A program made the position numbers and the translations under genes. Below are positions 8,059-16,424 of a stretch of DNA of 64,000 bases, in pieces. Under the pieces are notes generated by a model. That model was not told the origin of the DNA. It worked only from the letters and a program-made list of their open reading frames with translations, and made no database searches. This DNA comes from Microbacterium sp. LWH3-1.2 (GTDB lineage Bacteria > Actinomycetota > Actinomycetes > Actinomycetales > Microbacteriaceae). The stretch's first letter is position 1, and every line of letters begins with the position of its first letter. Where the stretch lies: NCBI RefSeq assembly GCF_040675855.1, contig NZ_JBEGIK010000001.1, positions 434,001 through 498,000 of the forward strand, in the 5' to 3' direction.

Positions 8059-9369
8059 TCACCGCAGGGTGCGCGAGTGCGGCCGGCGGGCGATCGCGCC
8101 GCTGATCACCGCGGCGACCGCGCACAGCCCGGCCGCCGCGAACCATGCGACGGTGTACTGCCCGGTCTGATCGCGCACGATCCCGGCGAGCACCGACGCG
8201 ATGCCCGCACCGATCTGGTGCGCTGCGAACACCCACCCGAACACCAGCGGCCCGCGGTCGCCGAAGATCTCGCGGCACAAGGCGATCGTCGGCGGCACCG
8301 TCGCGACCCAATCGAGCCCGTACACGACGATGAAGACGACGATGCTCGGCTCCACGGTCGACGACAGCAGGCTCGGCAGGAACAGCAGGCTGATCCCGCG
8401 GCCCGCGTAGTAGACCGCGAGCAGGACGCGGGGATTGATCCGGTCGGTGAGCCAGCCCGACAGCACCGTACCGGCGATGTCGAAGATGCCGACGACCGCG
8501 AGCAATCCGGCCGCGGTGGTCTGCGGCATCCCATGATCATGTGCACTGGGGATGAAGTGGGTGCCGACGAGCCCGTTCGTCGTGGCACCGCAGATGGCGA
8601 AGCCGGCCACGAGAGCCCAGAACGCGCGCACCTTCGACGCGTCGCGCAACGCCCGCAGCGCGAGTGCTGCCGCTCCCTCTCCCCGCGACGTTCGGACGGC
8701 CGGCGCCTTCTCGATCGGAGCGTCGGGCTCTCCGTAGCGCCCCACCCCCAGATCCGACGGCCGGTCCCGGAGCAGCGCGAGCACGAGCGGCACGACGAGC
8801 AGCGCACCGCTCGCGATGATGAGGGAGGCGATCCGCCAGCCGTAGTCCTCGGCCGCGACGGCGATGATCGGCAGGAAGATGAGCTGACCGGTCGCGCTCC
8901 CGGCGGTCAGAACGCCCGAAACGAGCCCCCGTCGCTTCGCGAACCATGTGTCGGTCACGGTCGCGGCGAACACGAGCGCCATCGAGCCCGTGCCGAGGCC
9001 GATCAGCAGCCCCCACGTGAGCAGCAGCATCCACGGCGCGGTGACGAACACGGTGAGCGCGGCTCCCGCGGCGATCAACAGGAGCGCCGTCGCCGTGACC
9101 GCCCGGATGCCGAACCGCTGCATCAGGGCGGCCGCGAACGGCGCGGTGAGCCCGAACAGCAGCAGGTTCAGCGTGACCGCGACCGACATCTCGGTGAGCG
9201 ACCAGCCGAACTCCTCCTCGAGCGGCAGCATCAGCACGCCGGGCGCCGCCCGGAACCCCGCTGCTCCGATCAGCGCGACGAGCGCGGTCGCCGCGACGAA
9301 CCAGGCGGGATGGATCCGTCGGGAGCGGGGAACGGTCCCCACGCCCTCGGGTTCGTCGAGCCGGCTCAC
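8059..9369 (-). CDS. MFS transporter (oxalate/formate antiporter-like)
   Basis: 436 residues, about 12 membrane helices in two halves with a central charged loop (RDRPSDLGVGRYGEP). The pattern GLGTGSMALVFAATVTDTWF and the phrase WFAKRRGLVSGVLTAGSATGQ are typical of the OFA/monocarboxylate branch of the major facilitator family. Substrate unknown. I place the start at GTG 9369: upstream on this strand lie TTGACA (9400-9405), 17 nt, CAAAGT (9377-9382), 7 nt, GTG, the geometry of a leaderless promoter. A longer frame back to a TTG at 9405 would begin inside the -35 box. Confidence 0.9.
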   Translation of the reverse strand: MSRLDEPEGVGTVPRSRRIHPAWFVAATALVALIGAAGFRAAPGVLMLPLEEEFGWSLTEMSVAVTLNLLLFGLTAPFAAALMQRFGIRAVTATALLLIAAGAALTVFVTAPWMLLLTWGLLIGLGTGSMALVFAATVTDTWFAKRRGLVSGVLTAGSATGQLIFLPIIAVAAEDYGWRIASLIIASGALLVVPLVLALLRDRPSDLGVGRYGEPDAPIEKAPAVRTSRGEGAAALALRALRDASKVRAFWALVAGFAICGATTNGLVGTHFIPSAHDHGMPQTTAAGLLAVVGIFDIAGTVLSGWLTDRINPRVLLAVYYAGRGISLLFLPSLLSSTVEPSIVVFIVVYGLDWVATVPPTIALCREIFGDRGPLVFGWVFAAHQIGAGIASVLAGIVRDQTGQYTVAWFAAAGLCAVAAVISGAIARRPHSRTLR

Positions 9370-9405
9370 GTCGCCGACTTTGTTGAAGAATGCGATGGCT
9401 GTCAA
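9370..9405 (-). promoter_or_regulatory. leaderless promoter of the MFS gene
   Basis: TTGACA-N17-CAAAGT-N7-GTG. The -35 is a perfect consensus and the spacing ideal; the -10 departs from TAnnnT only in its first base. It decides the MFS start codon. Confidence 0.65.
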
Positions 9406-9491
9406 GTGGCCCGAGGAATCATCCTCCGGGTGGACCCGGATGAGACTCCGGGCTGACGCGGTGGCGCGCCTCGCTCCGTAGCGTCGAAGGC

Positions 9492-9671
9492 ATGGTCAGC
9501 ACCACGTCCACGATCCCGGTCACCCGTCGCCGCGAGCTCTCCGCTGCCGCGGCGCTGCTTCTCACCATCGGGGGCAACATCCTCGTCGTCACGATCGCCG
9601 CGCTCGCGGTCGCCGGTGTCGCCGTCGCGGCCGTCGCGGTGTTCGGGCCGCAGCTGATGGAACGGCATTAG
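9492..9671 (+). CDS. small membrane protein, 59 aa
   Basis: Short frame MVSTTSTIPVTRRREL followed by one long hydrophobic segment (about residues 19-52: AAAALLLTIGG, AALAVAGVAVAAVAV) and a polar end (LMERH). Positively charged N-terminus before a single helix or hairpin. A TAGCGT -10 box (9479-9484) placed 7 nt before the ATG supports a leaderless message, as at 16412. No family recognised. Divergent from the MFS gene. Confidence 0.5.
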   Translation: MVSTTSTIPVTRRRELSAAAALLLTIGGNILVVTIAALAVAGVAVAAVAVFGPQLMERH

Positions 9672-9719
9672 TCGTCGACCGCAGCGGCGATCTGGTGCGC
9701 ATCGGCAGCGTCAGCTGAA

Positions 9720-9809
9720 CTCCGCGCGCGGCCCGCGCAGCGGAGCGCCGGCGTCAGGGCGCCAATCCGGCCGCCGACCAGGCGAAGGCCCGAGTATCAC
9801 GAATTGATA
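9720..9809. promoter_or_regulatory. hairpin and GTATCA-N5-TGATAC inverted repeat before the DUF1232 gene
   Basis: A 10-bp stem with one bulge (9720-9745, CTCCGC...GCGGAG) could end the small gene upstream. A perfect 6-bp inverted repeat GTATCA/TGATAC with 5-nt spacer lies at 9793-9809, 41 nt before the DUF1232 start, in an unusually AT-rich patch; it looks like an operator or promoter element. Confidence 0.4.
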
Positions 9810-9850
9810 CCGACGCCCCCGGTCGCCCCGCCACAACGCACACTTGATCC

Positions 9851-10081
9851 ATGTGGTGGAGGTTCCTCAAGGCACTCAAGGGCGGTGAGCACCGCGTCGC
9901 GCCGACGACGTGGATCGCCGCGACCGCCGCGGTCGTCTACGCGGTCTCGCCGATCGACCTGATCCCCGAGCTCGTGCTCGGCCCCCTCGGATTCACCGAC
10001 GACCTCGGCGTGTGGAGCATCCTCGCCCTGCTCCTGGTGCGCGAGCACCACCGGTGGCAGGCGGGCCTGCAGGCACCGTAG
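9851..10081 (+). CDS. DUF1232 (YkvA-like) small membrane protein
   Basis: 76 residues. Contains the DUF1232 core VVYAVSPIDLIPELVLGPLGFTDDLG with the conserved SPxDLIPE and DD motifs, spanning one or two membrane helices. The family is found in many bacteria without known activity. It converges on the thiolase gene. Confidence 0.9.
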   Translation: MWWRFLKALKGGEHRVAPTTWIAATAAVVYAVSPIDLIPELVLGPLGFTDDLGVWSILALLLVREHHRWQAGLQAP

Positions 10082-10154
10082 GGTCAGTCGCCCGCGACCG
10101 CGCAGGCGCTCCCGAAGCCCGGGTGCAGGAGCCCGTCGATCGTGGCCCTGTCCC

Positions 10155-11330
10155 CTAGAGCCGTTCGATGATCGTCGCGTTCGCCATGCCGCCGCCCTCG
10201 CACATCGTCTGCAGCCCATAACGCCCGCCGGTCGCCTCGAGGTGGGACACGAGGGTGCCGAGCAGCCGTGTGCCCGATGCCCCGACCGCGTGGCCGAGGG
10301 CGATCGCGCCGCCCCACGGGTTCAGCTTCGCCGGGTCGGCATCGAGGTCCTGCTGCCAGGCCAGCGGCACCGAGGCGAACGCCTCGTTCACCTCATACGC
10401 GTCGAGGTCGGCGATCGTCAGGTCGCTGCGCTCGAGGATGCGTCGCGTCGCGGGAATCGGCCCTGTCAGCATCATGATCGGGTCGTCCCCCACCACTGCG
10501 AACGAGTGGAACCGCGCCCGGGGCGTGAGGCCGAGCTCGGCCGCCTTCTCCTCGCTCATGATGAGGGCAGCGGATGCCGCATCCGTGAGCGGCGACGAAT
10601 TGCCTGCGGTGATGCGCCAATCGAGGTCGGGGAACCGGGCCGCGAGCTCGTCGGTGCGGAACGCGGGTTTCAGCCCGGCCAGCGATTCCACGGTCGTGCC
10701 GGTGCGCACGGTCTCGTCGAACGCGACAGCCTCGGCGCCGCCCCGCACGGGTAGGACCTGCGAGTCGAACGCACCGCGGCTCCACGCATCCGCTGCTCGC
10801 CGGTGCGACTCGGCAGAGTATGCGTCGAGCTGCTCGCGGGTGAAGCCCCACTTCTGGGCGATGAGTTCGGCGGAGACCCCCTGGTTCACAAGGCCCCCGG
10901 GGTACCGATGCACGAGCCCGGGGGCCTTCGTGCCGCCGACACGTGACGAGCCGAGCGGCACGCGACTCATCGACTCGACTCCCGCGGCGATCACGATGTC
11001 GTACGCGCCCGCGATCACGCCCTGGGCCGCGAAGTGCGCAGCCTGCTGGCTCGAGCCGCACTGGCGGTCGATGGTGACGGCGGGCACCGTCTCGTCGAAG
11101 CCGGCGGCGAGCACGGCGTGACGCGCGATGTTCATGGCCTGGTCGCCCACCTGGCTCACGCAGCCCATGAGGACGTCGTCGACCTGTCGCGACTCCAGAC
11201 CGCTGCGTTCGAGCAGGGCCGTGAGCACGTGCGCCGCGAGGTCGACCGGGTGCACCGCGCTCAGCGCTCCCCCGGGTTTGCCACGCCCGGACGGGGTGCG
11301 GACCACATCGACGATGACGGCGTGGGGCAT
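10155..11330 (-). CDS. acetyl-CoA C-acyltransferase (thiolase)
   Basis: 391 residues, full length. Catalytic cysteine C91 in DRQCGSSQQA, the NEAFASV motif, H347 in GGAIALGHAVGASG and the second cysteine C377 in TMCEGGGMAN are all present. It performs thiolytic cleavage of 3-ketoacyl-CoA or acetoacetyl-CoA condensation. It lies 63 nt downstream of the thioesterase on the same strand, so it may belong to the prp transcription unit; thiolysis of odd chains would supply propionyl-CoA. Confidence 0.95.
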   Translation of the reverse strand: MPHAVIVDVVRTPSGRGKPGGALSAVHPVDLAAHVLTALLERSGLESRQVDDVLMGCVSQVGDQAMNIARHAVLAAGFDETVPAVTIDRQCGSSQQAAHFAAQGVIAGAYDIVIAAGVESMSRVPLGSSRVGGTKAPGLVHRYPGGLVNQGVSAELIAQKWGFTREQLDAYSAESHRRAADAWSRGAFDSQVLPVRGGAEAVAFDETVRTGTTVESLAGLKPAFRTDELAARFPDLDWRITAGNSSPLTDAASAALIMSEEKAAELGLTPRARFHSFAVVGDDPIMMLTGPIPATRRILERSDLTIADLDAYEVNEAFASVPLAWQQDLDADPAKLNPWGGAIALGHAVGASGTRLLGTLVSHLEATGGRYGLQTMCEGGGMANATIIERL

Positions 11331-11393
11331 GGAGAACCTCCTGCTCAGAAGCCTAAGACGATGGCGGATGCTGCGGGCCGCGGCATCCGTCGA

Positions 11394-11849
11394 TCAGGCG
11401 CGCTCGTCCGGGGTCGCGTAGGTGCTGCGCTGCTCGATCACCGCGAGAGTGCAGCGAGAGATGCAGACGAGGCGGCCGGCCTCGTCGACGATGCGGATCT
11501 CCCACACGTGCACGCGGCGCCCGACGTTGATCGCGGTCACCGTGCCGACGACCCAGCCCGACGAGATCGGGCGCAGGTGGTTGGCGTTGATCTCCATGCC
11601 CACTACGTGGAACCGCTCGCGGTCCACCGCGAGGTAGCCGGCCCACGACGCCAGCGTCTCGGCGAGCGCGACCGATGCCCCGCCGTGGAGCACCCCCGCG
11701 GGCTGCACGGAGCGGCGGTCCACCGGCATCCGCCCGACCAGCGCGTCATCGCGGATCGCGACGATCTCGATGCCGAGGTTCTCGATGAGCGTGCCCGGCG
11801 CCATCGCCGAGAGGTCGATCGCGGCGACGTCGCCGAACCAGAGGCTCAC
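11394..11849 (-). CDS. hotdog-fold thioesterase, PaaI family
   Basis: 151 residues with the hotdog signature GVLHGGASVALAETLASWAG and VGMEINANHLRP, as in PaaI/YbdB acyl-CoA thioesterases. I start at GTG 11849, 4 nt after the prpC stop, with GGGGTGAGG as ribosome site; a longer frame would overlap prpC by 50 nt. Probably hydrolyses acyl-CoA to free CoA during propionate or fatty-acid growth. Confidence 0.9.
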   Translation of the reverse strand: MSLWFGDVAAIDLSAMAPGTLIENLGIEIVAIRDDALVGRMPVDRRSVQPAGVLHGGASVALAETLASWAGYLAVDRERFHVVGMEINANHLRPISSGWVVGTVTAINVGRRVHVWEIRIVDEAGRLVCISRCTLAVIEQRSTYATPDERA

Positions 11850-11853
11850 GGCC

Positions 11854-13044
11854 TCACCCCGCGGCTTCCTCTTCACGGTCGGCGGCGGCCTGGTGCGCGG
11901 CATCCGCGACGTAGCCCTCGATGTGGCGCTCGTTCGGGCCGTTGTACTCCGACAGCGGGCGGATGAGCGCGTTCGAGGCGAGCTGCTCCATGATGTGCGC
12001 GGTCCAGCCGGTCACGCGGGCCGCCACGAACAGCGGCGTGAAGGTCAGCGTGTCGAAGCCCATGAGGTTGTACGCCGGGCCCGACGGGTAGTCGAGGTTC
12101 GGGTAGATGCCCTTGCGGCTCACGAACTCGCTCTCGAGCGTCTCGTACAGCGCGGCCACGTCGGGCCTGTCGTAGTGCTCGACGAGGCTGTCGAGCGCCG
12201 CCTTCATCGTCGGCACGCGCGAGTCGCCCTTCTTGTACACGCGGTGCCCGAAGCCCATGATCTTGCGCTTCGCCGCGAGCGCCTCATCGAGCCACGGCCC
12301 GACGTTCGAGGCGTCGCCGATCTCGTCGAAGATGTGCAGGACGGCCTCGTTCGCGCCGCCGTGCAGCGGCCCCTTGAGCGCGCCGATCGCCGCGACGACC
12401 GCCGAGTACAGGTCGCTGAGCGTCGACGTCACGACCCGCGCCGTGAACGTCGAGGCGTTGAACGAGTGCTCGGCGTACAGGATCATCGATCGGTTGAACG
12501 CGTCGACGACGACGTCGTCGGCGGTCTCGTCGAACGTCATCCACAGGAAGTTCGCGGCGTAGTCGAGGTCGTCGCGCGGAGCGACCGGCTGCAGGCCGCG
12601 GCGGCGGCGCTGACCGTAGGCGACGATGGCGGGGAGGACGGCGAACAGACGCACGCTGCGCGCCAGGTTCTCCTCGGCGCTCCCGGCTGCATCGAGCACC
12701 GAGCCGGTCCCCGCGAGATCTTTCGCGCCGATGAGGCTCACCGCGGTGCGCACCTCGTCCATCGGGTGCGCGTCGATCGGCACGAGGTCGATCACGGCGC
12801 GCACGTCGGCGGGCAGGTGCCGGTACGCGCGCTCGGTCGCACGCAGCTGCGCGAGCTGCACGTCGGTCGGCAGCTCGCCGTGCCACAGCAGATAGGCGAC
12901 AGCCTCGAACGGCTGCGTCGCCGCGAGCTCCTGCACCGGGTAACCGCGGTACAGCAGCGAATTCGTCTCGGGATTCACCTTCGAGACCGCCGTGTAATCG
13001 ACGACGACGCCGGCGAGGCCCTTCTTGATGTCGGGTTCGGTCAC
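11854..13044 (-). CDS. prpC: 2-methylcitrate synthase / citrate synthase
   Basis: 396 residues from GTG 13044, chosen because AAAGGAG lies 8 nt upstream; the frame remains open further upstream through a dispersed repeat and part of the prpB region, which is not coding on this frame. Catalytic residues of the citrate synthase fold are seen in GPLHGGANEAV, IMGFGHRVYKKGDSR and YPNLDYPSGPAYNLMG. It condenses propionyl-CoA with oxaloacetate. Operon gntR-prpD-prpB-prpC-thioesterase. Confidence 0.95.
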   Translation of the reverse strand: MTEPDIKKGLAGVVVDYTAVSKVNPETNSLLYRGYPVQELAATQPFEAVAYLLWHGELPTDVQLAQLRATERAYRHLPADVRAVIDLVPIDAHPMDEVRTAVSLIGAKDLAGTGSVLDAAGSAEENLARSVRLFAVLPAIVAYGQRRRRGLQPVAPRDDLDYAANFLWMTFDETADDVVVDAFNRSMILYAEHSFNASTFTARVVTSTLSDLYSAVVAAIGALKGPLHGGANEAVLHIFDEIGDASNVGPWLDEALAAKRKIMGFGHRVYKKGDSRVPTMKAALDSLVEHYDRPDVAALYETLESEFVSRKGIYPNLDYPSGPAYNLMGFDTLTFTPLFVAARVTGWTAHIMEQLASNALIRPLSEYNGPNERHIEGYVADAAHQAAADREEEAAG

Positions 13045-13070
13045 AGCCTTGCTCCTTTGCTTGGACCGGT

Positions 13071-13132
13071 CGTTGAGCGAGCGTAGCGAGTCGAAACGCG
13101 CTTCGTCTCGTCGCTGCGCTCCTCGCTCAACG
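13071..13132. repeat. dispersed palindromic repeat (REP-like) between prpB and prpC
   Basis: Imperfect inverted repeat whose outer arms are CGTTGAGCGAG (13071-13081) and CTCGCTCAACG (13122-13132); the inner parts pair with small gaps. The left arm contains GCGAGTCGAAACGC, shared with copies at 28731, 52244 and 55635. The prpB stop codon (13127-13129) lies inside the right arm. It could form a hairpin that attenuates or processes the prp message. Confidence 0.8.
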
Positions 13133-14035
13133 ATCGTGAGCGACGATCTGGAAGTTGAAGACGTCCTGGTCGAAATGGTTGTAATGCTCGTAGTCGATGA
13201 GGTCGTAGAGGTCGGCGCGGTGCTGCATCTCGCCGAGCCGGGAGGCGAGGTGTCCTTCATCGATGAGCGTATCGAGGGCACGGGACGCTGCGCCCATCGC
13301 GATCCGCAGCAGCGAGACGGGCCAGATCACGATGTTGACGCCGACGCTCTGCAGCTGGTCGACCGAGAAGAGCTCCGACTTCCCGAACTCGGTCATGTTG
13401 GCGAGGATCGGCACGTCCACGGAGGCGCGGATCGCGGCGAACTCGTCGAGAGTCCGCATCGCCTCCGGGAAGATCGCATCGGCACCCGCGTCGACGAGCG
13501 CCTTCGCGCGGTCGACGGCGGCATCCATCCCCTCCACGGCGCGGATGTCGGTGCGCGCCATGATGAGGAAGTTCGGGTCGCGACGGGCGTCGGCGGCGGC
13601 ACGGATGCGCTTGATCGCGGTGTCCTCGTCGACCACGGCCTTGCCGTCGAGGTGACCGCAGCGCTTCGGGTTGATCTGGTCCTCGATGTGCGTGCCCGCG
13701 AGGCCCGCGTCCTCGAGCGTCTGGATCGTGCGGGCGACGTTCATCGGCTCGCCGAAGCCCGTGTCGGCGTCGATGATCGCCGGCAGGTCCGTCATGCGCG
13801 CGATCTGCTGGCCGCGAGCGGCCACCTCGGTGAGGGTCGTCAGCCCGATGTCGGGTAGACCCAGGTCGGCGCTCAGCACGGCGCCCGAGATGTACACGCC
13901 CTCGAACCCCTTGCGCTCGATGAGCCGGGCGCTCAGCGGGTTGAAGGCACCGGGGAACCGCAGCAGCTCGCCCGATGCCAGCCGCTCGCGGAACAGCCGC
14001 CGCTTCTCGTGCGCCGGCACGGTGGAGTACAGCAT
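13127..14035 (-). CDS. prpB: methylisocitrate lyase
   Basis: 302 residues. The active-site loop motif KRCGH is present (NPKRCGHLDGK), with metal-binding IDADTGFGEP and IEDQ segments typical of the isocitrate lyase/PEP mutase superfamily; length fits PrpB rather than isocitrate lyase. It cleaves 2-methylisocitrate to pyruvate and succinate. Its ATG overlaps the prpD stop (TGATG). Confidence 0.95.
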   Translation of the reverse strand: MLYSTVPAHEKRRLFRERLASGELLRFPGAFNPLSARLIERKGFEGVYISGAVLSADLGLPDIGLTTLTEVAARGQQIARMTDLPAIIDADTGFGEPMNVARTIQTLEDAGLAGTHIEDQINPKRCGHLDGKAVVDEDTAIKRIRAAADARRDPNFLIMARTDIRAVEGMDAAVDRAKALVDAGADAIFPEAMRTLDEFAAIRASVDVPILANMTEFGKSELFSVDQLQSVGVNIVIWPVSLLRIAMGAASRALDTLIDEGHLASRLGEMQHRADLYDLIDYEHYNHFDQDVFNFQIVAHDR

Positions 14036-15561
14036 CAGAACAGCCCCTTCGGAGCCGGAGCGCCGGCGAGCACGCCGAAGTCCGCGACGATCGTGAGCTG
14101 CTGGACCTCTTCGGCGGTGAGCTCGGGCAGGCGCTGGGCGAGGTCGAGGAAACGCTCGATCTCGTCAGCCGTGAGCACGGGCTCGGCGAGCAGGCGGAAC
14201 TTGCGCACATAGTCCTCGCGGACGAAGGGCCGGGCGCCGAGGGGGTGGGCGTCGGCGACGGCGATCTCGTCCTCGATGGTCTCGCCGTTCGTCAGGCGGA
14301 TCTCGACGCGACCGCCGAATGCCTTCTCGTCCGGGTCCTCCGAGTGGTACCGGCGGGTCCACTCCTCGTCCTCGGCGGTGGTGATCTTGTGCCACAGCGC
14401 GACAGTGTCCTCCCGCCCGGCCCGCGCCGGCAGGTACGAGTCGACGTGGTGCCAGCCGCCGTCCTGCAGCGCGACGGCGAAGATGTACGGGATCGAGTGG
14501 TCCAGCGTCTCGCGCGACGCGGTCGGGTCGTACTTCTGCGGGTCGTTCGCGCCCGAGCCGATCACGTAGTGCGTGTGGTGCGACGTGTGCAGCACGATCG
14601 CCTCGACATTCGCCGGGTCGGCGACTTCGGGGTGCTCGCCGTGCAGCTTGCGGGCGAGGTCGATCCACGCCTGCGCCTGGTACTCGGCCGAGTGCTCCTT
14701 CGTGTAGGAGTCGAGGATGCCGCGCTTGGGCTCGCCCTGACCCGGCAGCGGCACCTCGTACGAGGCATCCGGTCCGTCGAGCAGCCATGCGATCACGCCG
14801 TCCTCGCCCTCGTAGATGGGGCTCGGCGACGTCTCGCCGCGCATCGCACGGTCGACGGCTTCGACCGCCATCTTGCCGGCGAACGCGGGAGCGTGCGCCT
14901 TCCACGTCGAGATCTCGCCCTTGCGCGACTGGCGCGTCGCCGTGGTGGTGTGCAGAGCCTGGCCGACGGCCTGGTAGATCGTCTCGACGTCGAGGCCGAG
15001 GAGGGTGCCGATGCCTGCCGCGGCCGACGGACCGAGGTGGGCGACGTGGTCGATCTTGTGCTTGTGCAGGCTGATCGCACGCACCAGGTCGATCTGGATC
15101 TCGTAGCCGGTCGCGAGACCCCGCACCAGCGCGTGGCCGTCGGCGCCGACGTGCTGCGCGACGGCGACGATCGGCGGGATGTTGTCGCCCGGGTGCGAGT
15201 AGTCCGCCGCGAGGAAGGTGTCGTGGTAGTCGAGTTCGCGCACGGCGACGCCATTCGCCCACGCCGCCCACTCCGGGCTCGTCCTGCGGTCCAGCGCGCA
15301 GCCGAACACCGTGGCGCCCGAGCCGCCGACCGACACCGCGTGATCGAGCGCCTGCTGGCGCGCAGCGCTCACCGGCGGGCGGGTGAGGGATGCTGCCGCC
15401 ACCGCCGCGTTGTCGATGACGCGGTTGATGATCATGTCGACGACGTCCTGGTCGACCTCGACGGGGTCGGCGGCGACTTCGGCGATGTGCCACGCGAGCT
15501 GCCCCTCGCGCGCGAGGTGCTCGTCGCTGCGGTGGACGCGGAGGTGGTGGATGACGGTCAT
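14035..15561 (-). CDS. prpD: 2-methylcitrate dehydratase
   Basis: 508 residues, MmgE/PrpD family. Motifs include [31 protein letters not shown] and the C-terminal [15 protein letters not shown]. It converts 2-methylcitrate to 2-methylaconitate, iron-independent in this family. Its start overlaps the GntR stop (ATGA) and its stop overlaps the prpB start, so gntR-prpD-prpB is translationally coupled. Confidence 0.95.
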   Translation of the reverse strand: MTVIHHLRVHRSDEHLAREGQLAWHIAEVAADPVEVDQDVVDMIINRVIDNAAVAAASLTRPPVSAARQQALDHAVSVGGSGATVFGCALDRRTSPEWAAWANGVAVRELDYHDTFLAADYSHPGDNIPPIVAVAQHVGADGHALVRGLATGYEIQIDLVRAISLHKHKIDHVAHLGPSAAAGIGTLLGLDVETIYQAVGQALHTTTATRQSRKGEISTWKAHAPAFAGKMAVEAVDRAMRGETSPSPIYEGEDGVIAWLLDGPDASYEVPLPGQGEPKRGILDSYTKEHSAEYQAQAWIDLARKLHGEHPEVADPANVEAIVLHTSHHTHYVIGSGANDPQKYDPTASRETLDHSIPYIFAVALQDGGWHHVDSYLPARAGREDTVALWHKITTAEDEEWTRRYHSEDPDEKAFGGRVEIRLTNGETIEDEIAVADAHPLGARPFVREDYVRKFRLLAEPVLTADEIERFLDLAQRLPELTAEEVQQLTIVADFGVLAGAPAPKGLF

Positions 15562-16250
15562 AGCTGGCCTTTCAGGTCGAGCGCGGAGTCGCGGGGGTTC
15601 GCCGGAGCCGCCGCGGTGAGCGACTCGAGGATGCTGTGGAGCGCATTGTGCAGATGCACATGCGTGGCGTGGGCGGCGAGATCCGCGTCGCGCGCCGAGA
15701 TCGCCGCCGCGATGAGGCGGTGTTCGGCGACGGATGCTGCGAGCCGAGCGGGATTGTCGCGCGCGAGTCGCCGCACCCGGACGAGATGGGTGCGCACCGT
15801 GCGCAGCGCTGCAGTGAGGTAGTCGTTCGCGACGGCGGCGTCGAGCGCGAGGTCGAAGTCCGCGATGAGGGCGTAGTAGGCGTCGCGCCCGTCGGCGGCC
15901 GCCCAGCCGTCGTCGAGGTCGACCTGTGCGAACTCCTGGGCGAGGTCGGCGAACGCGGCCGAATCGCCCCGCTCCGCGGCGAGCCTCGCGGCGGACTCCT
16001 CGAGGGCGCGCCGCACCTCGAAGATCTCGCGGATGTCGTCGGCGTCGATGGCGGTCACCACCGTCACGCGCGGCGACTGCTGCGCCACGAGCCCGTCGGC
16101 GGCGAGCCGGCCGAGCGCTTCGCGCAGCGGCGTGCGACTGACACCGAGGCGCGCCGCCTGCTCGACCTCGCCGAGCACGGCCCCGGGCCGCAGGACTCCG
16201 GACTGGATCTCGTCGAGGAGGGTCGCGTACGCACGGTCACTGGCCCGCAT
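15558..16250 (-). CDS. GntR/FCD regulator of the prp operon
   Basis: 230 residues: winged helix ([23 protein letters not shown]) then an FCD all-helical domain with the metal-ligand pattern D...H...H ([28 protein letters not shown]). Start ATG 16250 is set by GAGGGG 9 nt upstream; in-frame codons further upstream lie in the operator. First gene of the prp operon, so it is probably autoregulated; 2-methylcitrate or propionyl-CoA is a reasonable but unproven effector. Confidence 0.92.
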   Translation of the reverse strand: MRASDRAYATLLDEIQSGVLRPGAVLGEVEQAARLGVSRTPLREALGRLAADGLVAQQSPRVTVVTAIDADDIREIFEVRRALEESAARLAAERGDSAAFADLAQEFAQVDLDDGWAAADGRDAYYALIADFDLALDAAVANDYLTAALRTVRTHLVRVRRLARDNPARLAASVAEHRLIAAAISARDADLAAHATHVHLHNALHSILESLTAAAPANPRDSALDLKGQL

Positions 16251-16281
16251 GCGGATCACCCCCTCGTTCGACGCCTCGGCC

Positions 16282-16344
16282 AGTGTATACATAAGAGCGG
16301 TCGCGGTGCCATACGCGGGAAGAATACGCGCTTTAGGTATACAT
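16282..16344 (-). promoter_or_regulatory. paired ATGTATAC operators overlapping the prp promoter
   Basis: Palindrome TGTATACA at 16284-16291 overlaps a TACACT -10 box (16282-16287) on the minus strand; a second ATGTATAC copy lies at 16337-16344. Same core as at 3842-3849 in front of etfB. FCD-type GntR proteins commonly bind short palindromes of this TGTATACA type. Confidence 0.6.
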
Positions 16345-16364
16345 CTCGGCTCACGCTCGCGCGG

Positions 16365-16417
16365 AGCGTGAGGAAAGCGTGAGGAATATTCAGAAATTTG
16401 TGAATCAGGCGTAGCGT
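16365..16417 (+). promoter_or_regulatory. promoter and operator of the ABC/MarR operon
   Basis: Tandem exact 11-bp repeat AGCGTGAGGAA (16365-16375 and 16376-16386), directly followed by an 18-nt palindrome ATTCAGAAA-TTTGTGAAT (16388-16405, one mismatched pair), then TAGCGT (-10, 16412-16417), 7 nt, ATG. The palindrome covers the -35 region, so occupancy should repress. The MarR-like protein encoded as third gene of this operon is the obvious candidate. Confidence 0.6.
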
Positions 16418-16424
16418 CTGCGGC

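Noticed and set aside
13045-13281. N-terminal extension of prpC running back into prpB
   Set aside because: The extension is Ser/Thr-rich, crosses the dispersed repeat and antiparallel overlap of prpB in another frame, and the AAAGGAG site fits GTG 13044.
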